From the NCBI GenBank assembly GCA_013388435.1, contig JACAFE010000048.1:1-45102 (forward strand): 45,102 nt of DNA, read 5' to 3'. Positions 26,111 to 35,326 of this stretch are shown here, piece by piece. Position 1 is the stretch's first letter. Each line of letters starts with the position of its first letter. The stretch comes from Nitrospirota bacterium. Its GTDB lineage: Bacteria > Nitrospirota > Thermodesulfovibrionia > Thermodesulfovibrionales > SM23-35. The position numbers and the translations under genes are program-made. The notes under the pieces are model-generated. The model was given only the letters and a program-made list of their open reading frames with translations, did not search any database and had not been told where the DNA came from.

Positions 26111-28491
26111 TTCTGTTTGTTTTACTAATTCTTTGCTTTTCAACTCCTATAAAAATACTATCAGAAACAAAGGATCTCGAACTTTTCGACAGAGGCTACA
26201 ATTATTATCTTTCTTATCAGCCTGAAAAAGCCGCAGAAGACTTTAAAACATTTCTTAATAAATTTCCGGAGAATTCAACAAATGATGCTGTCATGTTCTG
26301 GCTCGGGAAATCTTTAATTCAGTTAAAACAATATAAGGAAGCTGAAAATGTTTTTAATGATATTATTAAAAAATATCCTCATAGCCCGTTTACTTATTAT
26401 GCAAAGCAGGAAATAAAAGAAATTGCCGGAATAAAAAAACAAATCCCTATACAGTTAGAAAAAAACCAGCAGGATTCTATTCAGGTTAAAGTTTTAGAAG
26501 ACAAAAAAACAGAAATTCTGGAGAAGGAAAAGAAAAAGTTATCCGATTTAAAGGAAAAATTAAGTCAACTTGAAGCAGAAAGAAATATTTATAAAAATCT
26601 GCCTGATAAACAAAAAGAGCTTGAGCAGACAGTAAAACTATCTAATGAACTCCAGGAAAAAATCAGGAAACTTGAGGAAGAAAAAAGGCTTTATTCTGAA
26701 ACCCAGAAGAAATTAAATGAATTAGAACTTGAGAAGAAAAAAGCAGAAGAAATGAAGGAAAAAGCAAAAATTCTTGAGGATGAAATAAAGAATGCGGAGA
26801 AACTAAAAGAGAAAATAAAGGAATTAGAAAAATACAAAGCACAGTCCGAAGAATTGCAAATTAGGGTAAAAATTCTTCAGGAGGAAAAAAAGAAAGCTGA
26901 TGAACTTCAATTAAAATTGAAGGAAATGGAATATTTAAAAGATAAAATTGAGAAACTCCGCGAGAAAATTAAGAATCTTGATGCAGAAAAGAAAAATGCT
27001 GAAAAACTTAATTCAAAAATAAAAGAGATGGAGGATCTAAAAATACAGGCCGAAGAATTGCAGAAAAAATCCGCTGAACTTGAGAATGAAAGGAAAAAGG
27101 CCGAAGAACTTCAATCTAAGATAAAAGAAATGGAGAAAATCAAAGAAAAAACAAAAGATTTAAAATCTTATATAAAAGAACTCGAAGCTGAAAAAGAAAA
27201 AGCCGAAAAATTACAGAAAAAAGTAAATGAACTTGAAGAATTAAGAAAAAAAGCTGCTGAGCTTCAGGAGAAAATCAAGAATCTCGAAGAAGAAAAAAAG
27301 AAATCCGTTGATTTAAATAAACGTTTAAAAGAGCTTGAGGCTGATAAAGAAAAAATTGAAGAACTACAGGAAAAAATTCGGGAACTCGAATCCGAGAAGA
27401 AAAAAGCCGATAAACTTATGGAAAAAATAAAAGAACTCGAAGACATAAAAAAGAAATCAGAAGAGATAAATTTAAAACTTAAAGAACTTGAAGAAACAAA
27501 GAAAAAGTCTATGCTGCTTCAGGCTAAAATAGAAGAACTCGAAAAAGCAAGAGTAAAAACAGAAGAATTGCAAAAAAGAATCGCGCATCTTGAAGAAGAA
27601 AAAAAGAAAGCTGATGAACTTGAAATCAAATTAAAGAAACTACAACAAGAGGAACAAAAATTAAAAGAACTTGAAGCAAAGGCAAAAGAACTCGAAAATG
27701 AAAAAAACAGGGTTGCCGAACTTTCCACGAATATAAAAAAACTTGAAGATGAAAAGAAAAAATCAGAGGAATATTATCTTAAACTCAAGGAACTTGAGGA
27801 TGAAAGAAAAAAATCTCAAATTCTATCCGAAAAATTAAAGGAAATACAGGAAAGAGAAAATTATGTAACCGATTCTTTACATGTATTGAATAAAATCGGT
27901 ATAAAAAATGTTCCATGGAGAAGCGGCAATATAAAACAAGATATATATGTAGAAAAGGTCTTATTTAACGAAGCCGAAAAACAAAAATTAAAACCCGATA
28001 TGAATGAATACACAAAGTCAATAGAAAAATATAAATTCAATAAACAACAGGCGGATTACCTTTATAAATATATGACTATTTTTGAGTTATTTAAATCGAA
28101 AATTACTGATACACCTTACGAAAACATTATCGAACAGCTTATTGTCAGATATGATGAAGAAAATAAATATACAAAAATAGTGCTTGCTTCAGAATTGCAA
28201 ACGCTGGCAAAAGGCAATATGTTATTCGAAGAGATAAGGAATCTTTATCCCGATATGATTGAATATGAAACAACAAATTATGATACGCTTCCAGAAAATA
28301 TCAGAGAAAAAGTCAGTCTTGTACCTGTGGGTGGAATAGGTGTAATCTGGCTTAATGATGGGTACAGGATCATAAAACATTCCAGGAAAAAAATAGACAT
28401 AACACCTTTTCAGGAACTCCCATATGATGCAAAAGAAAAGATAAAGGAATATGTATTACAAATTATTAAGGATACAAAGAATGAACAATAA
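26059..28491 (+). CDS. Envelope protein: TPR, 17-residue coiled-coil repeats, parvulin-like end
   Basis: This 810-residue protein has four parts. A signal or anchor segment lies at residues 15-35. A TPR/YbgF-like region (40-120) includes LFDRGYNYYLSYQPEKAAED and YKEAENVFNDIIKKYPHSPF. A charged coiled coil (166-590) consists of 25 consecutive 17-residue units with consensus xKIKELEEEKKKAEELQ. The C-terminal part (600-810) looks like a divergent SurA/parvulin module: KYTKIVLASELQTLAKGNML then VGGIGVIWLNDGYRIIKHSR, without the usual catalytic histidines. I know no named family. It overlaps the SurA-like gene by 52 bp, so the two are probably made together. ATG 26074 is an alternative start. It converges on purN with 5 bp between stops. 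Confidence 0.75.
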   Translation: MDKEIMGKTRCENKLKLILFVLLILCFSTPIKILSETKDLELFDRGYNYYLSYQPEKAAEDFKTFLNKFPENSTNDAVMFWLGKSLIQLKQYKEAENVFNDIIKKYPHSPFTYYAKQEIKEIAGIKKQIPIQLEKNQQDSIQVKVLEDKKTEILEKEKKKLSDLKEKLSQLEAERNIYKNLPDKQKELEQTVKLSNELQEKIRKLEEEKRLYSETQKKLNELELEKKKAEEMKEKAKILEDEIKNAEKLKEKIKELEKYKAQSEELQIRVKILQEEKKKADELQLKLKEMEYLKDKIEKLREKIKNLDAEKKNAEKLNSKIKEMEDLKIQAEELQKKSAELENERKKAEELQSKIKEMEKIKEKTKDLKSYIKELEAEKEKAEKLQKKVNELEELRKKAAELQEKIKNLEEEKKKSVDLNKRLKELEADKEKIEELQEKIRELESEKKKADKLMEKIKELEDIKKKSEEINLKLKELEETKKKSMLLQAKIEELEKARVKTEELQKRIAHLEEEKKKADELEIKLKKLQQEEQKLKELEAKAKELENEKNRVAELSTNIKKLEDEKKKSEEYYLKLKELEDERKKSQILSEKLKEIQERENYVTDSLHVLNKIGIKNVPWRSGNIKQDIYVEKVLFNEAEKQKLKPDMNEYTKSIEKYKFNKQQADYLYKYMTIFELFKSKITDTPYENIIEQLIVRYDEENKYTKIVLASELQTLAKGNMLFEEIRNLYPDMIEYETTNYDTLPENIREKVSLVPVGGIGVIWLNDGYRIIKHSRKKIDITPFQELPYDAKEKIKEYVLQIIKDTKNEQ
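26554..27828 (+). repeat. 25 units of a 51-bp coding repeat
   Basis: The DNA encodes twenty-five successive 17-residue units with no insertion or deletion between them (protein residues 166-590). Codons vary from unit to unit, so the repeat is visible mainly at protein level. It seems maintained by selection rather than by recent duplication. Confidence 0.85.
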
Positions 28492-28496
28492 AGAAG

Positions 28497-29114
28497 TTAC
28501 TTTATGTTAACAATTCTTCCTTTTACTTCGAGTCTCCCTTCCGAGTATAATCTTATAGCTTCAGGATAGATTTTGTGTTCTTGTTCCAATATTCTTTGGG
28601 ATAAAGTCTCCTCAGTATCATCATGATAAACTGGCACAGCCGCCTGAATTATTATTGGCCCTGTATCCATACCTTCATCAACAAAATGAACAGTGCAGCC
28701 TGATATTTTTACTCCGTAATTCACAGCCTGTTTCTGAGCATGAAGACCGGGGAATGCCGGAAGAAGCGCAGGGTGTATATTCATAATTCTGAACGGGAAA
28801 GCATCAATTAATGGTTTCCCGACAATTCTCATAAAACCAGCGAGAATAACAAGTTCAACTTCTCTAATTTTGAGTTCGTCCGCAATTTTTTTATAGTATT
28901 CATCTTTTGACTGAAAATTATTCGGTCTAAGAATAAGGAATTCTATGTTATTCTTTTTTGCTCTTTCGATAGCATATGCATCCGGATTATCAGTTATAAG
29001 AATTCTCACAGATGCCGAAAGATTTCCTTTCTGTATTTCATCCAGAATTGACTGAAAATTGCTTCCCCTGCCTGATGCTAAAACACCTAACCTGAGTTGT
29101 CTTATACATTTCAT
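28497..29114 (-). CDS. purN: Phosphoribosylglycinamide formyltransferase
   Basis: PurN uses 10-formyl-THF to formylate GAR in purine synthesis. The 205-residue protein has LGVLASGRGSNFQSILDEI, the catalytic NIHPALLPAFPGLHAQKQAV (Asn and His) and the aspartate in HFVDEGMDTGPII. The ATG used is the one at 29114 (MKCIRQLRLGVL); the gene lies 1 bp after a SurA-like gene on the same strand. Its cofactor ties in with the formate-THF ligase at 35.9 kb. Confidence 0.95.
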   Translation of the reverse strand: MKCIRQLRLGVLASGRGSNFQSILDEIQKGNLSASVRILITDNPDAYAIERAKKNNIEFLILRPNNFQSKDEYYKKIADELKIREVELVILAGFMRIVGKPLIDAFPFRIMNIHPALLPAFPGLHAQKQAVNYGVKISGCTVHFVDEGMDTGPIIIQAAVPVYHDDTEETLSQRILEQEHKIYPEAIRLYSEGRLEVKGRIVNIK

Positions 29115-29115
29115 A

Positions 29116-30075
29116 TTACAATCTTACTTCTATGCGGGCTTTTTCTCGCAAATCTTTGATAAGACTTCTGTATTTTTCAAGAAATTTCTGTTCATTAAGT
29201 TGTTTGCTTACGAGTTCTTTCATTTCATCGGGATTAGCTGGCGATAATTTGGCATCAAGTTTTATAATATGGAGTCCTTTTTCTGTCCAGAAAGGCTTGG
29301 TTATTTCACCTATTTTTATTTTTGAAATTGCATCAATAAATTCTTTTGCAAGAATATCTTTATTTACTACACCAAGCTCACCGCCCTGTTGACCTGAAGC
29401 ATCTTCTGAATATTCTTTTGCAAGCTTACTAAAATCCTCACCATTCTTGATGCGTTCTATAATTTGCATAGCTTTCTCTTCAATAGTTTTACGTTCAGAA
29501 TCATCGGCAGGTTTTTTAAAAAATATTTGTTTTATTTTGTAAGTTTCGTTTTGGGTTAATGTTTCTTTGTTTTCATCAATATATTTTTTAATCTCTTCAT
29601 CCGTCACAACTATTTTACTCCTTATTTTTCTGTTTAAAAACTGATTTACGAGTATTTGTTCGGAAAGAATTTTTTTATACTCATCCATCGAAATTCCCTC
29701 TTTTTTAAGATTTTCCTCGAGCATCTTATCTGTCATAGAATATTTTGATTTTATATTTTCAATAGCTTCCTTTAATTCTTCCCGAGAAACACTCATGCCG
29801 ATTCTTTTGGCTTCCTGTAATTGTAATCTGAAATCAATGAGTTTTTCGAGAAAAACAGGTTCATTTGACCTGAATATTTTCAAACGATCTTCTTCAGACA
29901 TTGACTTAAGTTGCTCTGAAGCTTCATTTTCCATCATTTTATATAATTCACTCCATGTTATAACATCATCGTTAACCACTGCAATTACTCTATCAAGCAT
30001 CACCGCCGGGCAAGCATAAAATGGATAAGTCAAAATCAAGAAAAAAAATATTAAACAGATCATGTATCTCTTCAT
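29116..30075 (-). CDS. SurA-like periplasmic chaperone/PPIase
   Basis: A signal peptide (residues 1-24, MKRYMICLIFFFLILTYPFY then ACPA) precedes VMLDRVIAVVNDDVITWSEL, the classic SurA N-terminal strand-helix. A helical chaperone domain runs to about 170. One parvulin domain (about 175-285) has YKIKQIFFKK, GEDFSKLAKEYSEDASGQQG, GELGVVNKDILAKEFIDAI and PFWTEKGLHIIKLD. Length 319 residues, so one parvulin domain rather than SurA's two. It is divergent from the formate operon and next to purN. It is a paralogue of the gene at 25160-26110. Confidence 0.9.
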   Translation of the reverse strand: MKRYMICLIFFFLILTYPFYACPAVMLDRVIAVVNDDVITWSELYKMMENEASEQLKSMSEEDRLKIFRSNEPVFLEKLIDFRLQLQEAKRIGMSVSREELKEAIENIKSKYSMTDKMLEENLKKEGISMDEYKKILSEQILVNQFLNRKIRSKIVVTDEEIKKYIDENKETLTQNETYKIKQIFFKKPADDSERKTIEEKAMQIIERIKNGEDFSKLAKEYSEDASGQQGGELGVVNKDILAKEFIDAISKIKIGEITKPFWTEKGLHIIKLDAKLSPANPDEMKELVSKQLNEQKFLEKYRSLIKDLREKARIEVRL

Positions 30076-30189
30076 AATTTATTCCTTTAATTTTTAAATA
30101 ATTTGTTCAACGATTATTTAACCACATAAAGTAAAATAAACTCAAGAATACTATAAAAAATAATTATTTAGCTCATGCTTATAATTAAT

Positions 30190-30218
30190 TTGAAACTATT
30201 TTTTTATTATGTTAATAT
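30190..30218 (+). promoter_or_regulatory. Candidate promoter of the formate dehydrogenase operon
   Basis: TTGAAA (30190-30195) and TAATAT (30213-30218) are separated by 17 bp, about 80 bp before the NuoE-like start. The -35 box matches five of six consensus bases and the -10 box four. AT-rich DNA raises the chance of a false match. The remainder of the 224-bp divergent gap (30076-30299) holds no gene. Confidence 0.4.
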
Positions 30219-30299
30219 AGCTGTCACCCTTTGAGAACAGATTAACTTATCAAAAGACCTTTAAAAGCACTATAAGTGCATATATAAGAACAGGGCGAT

Positions 30300-30758
30300 A
30301 TGGAAGAAACCCTTAAGAAGATCTTAAAAACCTATCATGAAAATAGTGGCAATATTATAACTATCCTTCAGGATATTGAAAAAAACTTCGGCCACATTCC
30401 AGAAGAAGCTGTAAACTGGTTCGCAAAAAAACTTGATATTCCCGCAAGTCGTTTTTATGGTGTCGCGACTTTCTATTCCCAATTCCATCTTAAGCCAAGA
30501 GGTAAAAACATCATTACTGTATGCAGAGGAACCGCATGTCATGTAAAAGGCTCGGAAAGATTAATAAACAGATTATGTCTTGAACTTGATATTCCTGAAG
30601 GCGAAGAAACTACATCCGATCTTAAGTTCACTGTTGAGAAAGTTAATTGTATTGGCGCTTGCGGTATTGCGCCTGTTACTCTTATAAACAACACAGTTCA
30701 TGGCAGAATGACTATTGACAAGCTAATTAAAGAAATAAAAAAAATAAAATCTGAATAA
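30300..30758 (+). CDS. NuoE-like [2Fe-2S] subunit of formate dehydrogenase
   Basis: This 152-residue thioredoxin-fold subunit binds one [2Fe-2S] cluster through TVCRGTACHVKG and VNCIGACGIAPV. The helical N-terminus (LQDIEKNFGHIPEEAVNWFA) is typical of NuoE/HydC/HndA subunits of NAD-linked hydrogenases and formate dehydrogenases. It passes electrons between the NuoF-like flavoprotein and the rest of the complex. It is the first gene of the operon; the next ATG follows its stop codon directly. Confidence 0.93.
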   Translation: MEETLKKILKTYHENSGNIITILQDIEKNFGHIPEEAVNWFAKKLDIPASRFYGVATFYSQFHLKPRGKNIITVCRGTACHVKGSERLINRLCLELDIPEGEETTSDLKFTVEKVNCIGACGIAPVTLINNTVHGRMTIDKLIKEIKKIKSE

Positions 30759-32537
30759 ATGGAAAAGAATATCATCATAAAAGTATGTATGGGAACAGGT
30801 GGAGTTGCTTCAGGAGGAGAAGAAGTTCTCGCAAAATTTAGAGAAATGATTACCGAATCAAATTTAAACGCAAAAATATCCTCAAATTGTCATGCTCAGA
30901 AAGTCGGCTGCAGGGGATTTTGTTCAAAAGACGTACTGGTTGACGTGATTGTTGATGATGTTAAGACAACTTATAAACACATTAAACCCGATATGGTTGA
31001 AAGAATATTCAACGAACATGTTATTAACGGAGTCCCTGTAAATGAATGGCTTGCAGGTCCTGAATATAATAATTTTCATGATAAACAAACAAAAGTAGTT
31101 TTATCCCATTGCGGAGATATAGACCCTGAAGATATTGATTCTTATATAGCTGTTGGTGGATACAATGCTGCTAAAAAAGCTGTTCTTGAAATGGCTCCTG
31201 AAGAAATAGTTAATATTATTAAAAATTCTAATTTACGCGGACGCGGAGGAGCAGGTTTTCCAACAGGATTAAAATGGGAACTCGGGTTAAGAATAAAATC
31301 AGATGTTAAATACGTAATATGTAATGGTGATGAAGGGGATCCTGGCGCATTTATGGACAGATCTGTGATGGAAGGAGACCCTCATTCTGTAATTGAAGGA
31401 ATGATTATATGTGCAAAAGCAACTCAATCAAACTCTGGTTATATTTATGTGCGTGCAGAGTATCCTTTGGCTGTAAAACGCTTACAGATGGCAATTGAGC
31501 AATGCCTTATGAAAAACTTTCTCGGTAACAATATATTTGGTTCTGATTTCTCTTTTGATCTTAAAATTTTTCAGGGAGCAGGAGCTTTTGTCTGCGGAGA
31601 AGCAACTGCCCTGATGCGCTCAATAGAAGGAAAACGCGGAATGCCGAGTCCAAAACTCTGGCGTTCTGCCGAAAGAGGATTATGGGATAAACCTACAGTG
31701 TTGAACAATGTAGAAACTTTTGCTAATGTGCCAAAAATTATTCTTAATGGTGCGAATTGGTATAGAAAACTCGGAACTGAAAGAAGCGGCGGAACAAAGG
31801 TTTTTTCATTGTCAGGCAAAGTCAGAAATACCGGACTTGTAGAAGTGCCACTCGGAATATCTCTAAGAGAAATAATCTATGATATTGGAGGCGGGATCGA
31901 AGGCGGTAAAAATTTTAAAGCTGTTCAGACCGGAGGACCTTCAGGCGGTTGTATTCCCGCAGAACTTCTTGATACAGAAGTAGATTATGAATCACTTGCA
32001 CGCGCAGGCTCAATAATGGGTTCAGGCGGTATGGTAGTTCTTGATGAAAATACCTGCATGGTTAATACGGCAAAATTTTTCCTTGAATTTACTCAAGCGG
32101 AATCATGCGGCAAATGTACTCCGTGCAGAATAGGAACAAAAAGAATGCTTGAAATTCTCGAAAGAATAACCTCCGGGAAAGGCAAAGACGGAGACATCGA
32201 ACTCCTTGAAGAATTGGGGAATCATATCCGAGCAACTTCTTTATGCGGGTTGGGAATGACAGCAGCAAATCCTGTTTTAAGCACATTAAAATATTTCAGA
32301 GATGAATATATCGCTCATATAAAGGAAAAAAGATGTCCTGCTGCAGTATGCAGGGATTTGATTACTTTTACGATAATTGAAGAGCTTTGCAAAGGCTGTG
32401 GTTCATGTAAAAGAGTTTGTCCTGCTGACGCAATAAGAGGCACAAGAAAATCGCCTCATAGAATAGATAAAGAATTATGCATAAAATGCGGAAGCTGTTT
32501 TGATGCCTGTAAGTTCAAAGCAATTCTGAAGGTTTAA
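30759..32537 (+). CDS. NuoF-like NAD(P)/FMN flavoprotein subunit
   Basis: This 592-residue subunit has an N-terminal thioredoxin-like [2Fe-2S] domain (1-95; cysteines in VCMGTGG and KVGCRGFCSKD). The NuoF core (about 115-500) has the FMN/NADH motif RGRGGAGFPTGLKWE, CNGDEGDPGAFMDR and the [4Fe-4S] site ESCGKCTPCRIG. A C-terminal two-[4Fe-4S] ferredoxin domain follows (about 535-590: CKGCGSCKRVCPADAI, CIKCGSCFDACKFKAI). This layout is that of HydB/HndC-type subunits, including electron-bifurcating enzymes. The first cysteine motif has one cysteine where many relatives have two. It is 4 bp upstream of fdhA. Confidence 0.93.
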   Translation: MEKNIIIKVCMGTGGVASGGEEVLAKFREMITESNLNAKISSNCHAQKVGCRGFCSKDVLVDVIVDDVKTTYKHIKPDMVERIFNEHVINGVPVNEWLAGPEYNNFHDKQTKVVLSHCGDIDPEDIDSYIAVGGYNAAKKAVLEMAPEEIVNIIKNSNLRGRGGAGFPTGLKWELGLRIKSDVKYVICNGDEGDPGAFMDRSVMEGDPHSVIEGMIICAKATQSNSGYIYVRAEYPLAVKRLQMAIEQCLMKNFLGNNIFGSDFSFDLKIFQGAGAFVCGEATALMRSIEGKRGMPSPKLWRSAERGLWDKPTVLNNVETFANVPKIILNGANWYRKLGTERSGGTKVFSLSGKVRNTGLVEVPLGISLREIIYDIGGGIEGGKNFKAVQTGGPSGGCIPAELLDTEVDYESLARAGSIMGSGGMVVLDENTCMVNTAKFFLEFTQAESCGKCTPCRIGTKRMLEILERITSGKGKDGDIELLEELGNHIRATSLCGLGMTAANPVLSTLKYFRDEYIAHIKEKRCPAAVCRDLITFTIIEELCKGCGSCKRVCPADAIRGTRKSPHRIDKELCIKCGSCFDACKFKAILKV

Positions 32538-32541
32538 TATT

Positions 32542-35268
32542 ATGGTTACTCTTAAAATAGACGGAAAGAAAGTGACAGTCAGAAAACTCTCAACAATTCT
32601 CGATGCTGCTCGTAAACTCGATATTCCTATACCAACTTTGTGTCATCATCCTGAGCTTTCACCATATGGCGGATGCAGACTTTGCCTCGTGGAAATCAAA
32701 GGTTCTCCCAAACCGGTCGCCTCATGTACAACTTTTGCAAAAGATGGCATGGAAGTTATAACAACAAGTCCGCATCTTGAAAAATTAAGGAGAACAACTC
32801 TTGAACTATTGCTTTCAGATCATCCGAACGATTGCATGGTTTGCGAACGGGCTGGAGATTGTAAATTGCAGGAACTTGCATATTTTTATGGCATAAGAGA
32901 AAACAGATTTGCGGGAGAAAAAAGGTCTTATAAAAAAATAGATAATAATCCATTTATTAATAGAGACATGGAAAAATGCATTCTCTGCGGTCAATGCGTT
33001 CGGGTGTGCGAAGAGATTCAAGGAGTTGGTGCAATAGATTTTGCATATAGAGGGCTCAAGACTCTTGTAAGTCCTCCATTTGAAAAAGATCTTAATTGTG
33101 AATTTTGCGGTCAATGCGTGGCAGTATGTCCCACAGGCGCTTTAACCGGTAAGATGTGGGCTAATAAAGGAAGACAAAAATTCAAAGAAGTCGAAACAAT
33201 ATGCCCGTATTGCGGGTGTGGTTGTAATATTATTTTACATATAAGACGAAACAAAGTCGTTAGAGTTTCTTCCAGAGAAGATTCTATAAATAGTGGATGG
33301 TTATGCGCAAAAGGAAGATTTGGCTTTAGTTTTATTGACCATCCTGACAGATTGAAAAAACCTTTAATAAGAACTGCTTCTAAAGATAATGATACAGAAG
33401 ATTCTAACGATTCAAAATTACAAAAACAGGCTTACCTGAAAAAATTCAAAGAAGTAGAATGGGATGAAGCTCTGGATTATATTGCGGCAAAGCTTAAAGA
33501 AATTAAAGAAAAATACGGAGCTGACTCTATCGGAGGTCTTTCATCAGCAAGATGTACGAATGAAGAGAATTATCTTTTTCAGAAATTTATAAGAGCAGTG
33601 ATTGGCACTAATAATATTGATCACTGCGCAAGATATTGACACAGCGCATCAGTAGCCGGTCTGGCTAAAGTATTCGGTTCGGGCGCTATGACAAATTCCC
33701 TGCAGGAGATAGAAAATCATGACCTTATTTTTGTAATAGGTTCAAATACAACAGAGTCTCATCCAATAATCGGGCTCAAGATGAAGAAAGCTGTAAGAAA
33801 AGGCGCTGAACTTATTGTTGCTGACCCGAGAAAAATTGATCTTGTAAGATTTTCGAGCATATGGTTACAACACAAACCAGGAACAGATGTGGCGCTCTTA
33901 AATTCGATTATGCACGTAATTATCAAAGAAGGTTTAATAGATCAGAAATTTATAAATGAACGCACCGAAGGTTTTGAGTTATTCAAAGATTCCTTAAAAG
34001 AATTTACTCCTGAGAAAGGTGAAAAAATAACAGGTGTTCCAGAGGAAAAAATTATAAAAGCAGCTCAAATGTATGGTAATGCAGTTCGTCCAGGGATATA
34101 CTTTACCATGGGAATTACCCAGCATTCACATGGAACAGACAATGTGCTTTCTATTGCAAATCTTGCCTTAATGACAGGAAATCTTGGCAGAGAATGCACA
34201 GGTGTAAATCCGTTAAGAGGCCAGAATAATGTTCAAGGCGCTACAGATATGGGCTGCATACCTAACTTTTTAACCGGCTATCAAAATGTTGAAATATCAG
34301 GTATAAGAAAAAAATTTGAAAAAATATGGGGCACAAAACTCCCCGAGAAAAAAGGATTGACAGCAACTGAAATGATACAGGCAGCATTTGAAGGAAATCT
34401 CAAGGCGCTGTATATAATGGGCGAGAATCCGGTTATGAGCGACCCTGATATGCGTCACACCATTGCTGCTTTAAAAAATCTTGAATTTTTGGTTGTACAG
34501 GATATATTTTTTACTGACACAGCAGAACTTGCTGATGTTATTTTACCTGCTGCATGTTTTGCTGAAAAAGATGGGACATTTACAAACACTGCAAGAATGG
34601 TTCAACGCATAAGAAAAGCTGTCGAACCTCCTGAAGGAGCAAGAGAAGACTCTTCAATTATAATAGGGTTATCTGAGAAAATGGGATATAAAATGCAATA
34701 TAATCTAATTGAAGAAATATTTTATGAAGCAGGAAAACTCTGGCCTGCTCTGGCAGGCATTACATATAAAAGAATAGCTAAGAAGGGGTTGCAGTGGCCA
34801 TGTCCAACCATTGATCATCCGGGGACGCAATATCTATTCAAAGGTGGGTTCCCGCGCGGAAAAGCTACTTTTACTGTAGTAAATTATAGAGAATCAAGCG
34901 AAACACCTGATGATGAATTTCCATTTATTCTAACAACAGGTAGACAGCTTTTTCAGTATCATACAGGGACAATGACTCGTAGAGTAAAAGCTATAGATAA
35001 TATTTCTCCAAAAGCATTTGCAGAAATAAATCCTGAAGATGCTAAAATGCTCGGTATCAGAGATAATGAGTTAATAACAGTTATATCAAGAAGAGGAGCA
35101 ATTGATATTAATGTAAAAATTTCCGAGAGACCTTTGCAGGGTGTTGTTTTTATACCATTTCATTTTAGTGAGGCTGCTGCAAATGTATTAACAAATAGTG
35201 CTCTTGACCCCATTGCAAAGATTCCGGAATATAAAATTTGTGCTGTAAAAATCCAAAAAAAGTTATAA
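32542..35268 (+). CDS. fdhA: Selenocysteine formate dehydrogenase catalytic subunit
   Basis: Read through an in-frame TGA at 33637-33639, this is one 908-residue protein with Sec at position 366. N-terminal [2Fe-2S] ligands are C34, C45, C48 and C62. The His-Cys cluster uses H94, C98, C101 and C107. Two ferredoxin clusters are C146-C156 and C186-C196. The molybdopterin domain starts with CPYCGCGC (221-228) and C255. The Sec context DHCARY-U-HSASVAGL matches formate dehydrogenase active sites. The rest has GMGITQHSHGTDN-like ligand regions (residues 511-524), PLRGQNNVQGATDMG and a C-terminal MopB domain with TTGRQLFQYHTGTMTRR. It oxidises formate or reduces CO2 with Mo or W; the metal cannot be told. 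The genome must carry selA, selB, selC and selD elsewhere. Confidence 0.96.
33637..33667 (+). promoter_or_regulatory. Selenocysteine UGA codon and bacterial SECIS hairpin
   Basis: The UGA (33637-33639) is followed 13 bases later by a perfect 5-bp stem, TAGCC (33653-33657) and GGCTA (33663-33667), closing a GGTCT loop. The GGUCU apical loop at this distance is the SelB-binding feature of fdhF-type SECIS elements in Escherichia coli. The outer AGCGC near 33643 can pair with GCGCT near 33682. Confidence 0.92.
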
Positions 35269-35287
35269 AGAAAGGGTGGAGTTATAT

Positions 35288-35326
35288 ATGAAATATCAAA
35301 GTTTAAAAAGGAGGGGATGGTTATGA
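35288..35326 (+). CDS. Possible 12-residue leader peptide
   Basis: GGTGGAG stands six bases before an ATG that encodes MKYQSLKRRGWL and stops at a TGA overlapping the ATG of the next gene (ATGA at 35323-35326). The arrangement suggests translational coupling to the cyclic-nucleotide-domain gene, whose own ribosome-binding site AAGGAGG lies inside this frame. It might be only a chance frame. Confidence 0.35.
   Translation: MKYQSLKRRGWL

Noticed and set aside
27264-27728. Serine/phenylalanine-rich minus-strand frames
   Set aside because: They are antisense shadows of the Lys/Glu-rich coiled coil (AAA/GAA read as TTT/TTC), with no ribosome-binding site.
26554-27828. Tandem DNA repeat or CRISPR-like array
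   Set aside because: The 51-bp period is coding and diverged at the codon level; there are no identical repeats with unique spacers.
33637-33687. Premature stop splitting the formate dehydrogenase into a pseudogene
   Set aside because: The two frames are in register, the UGA falls exactly at the active-site Sec position and a SECIS hairpin follows.
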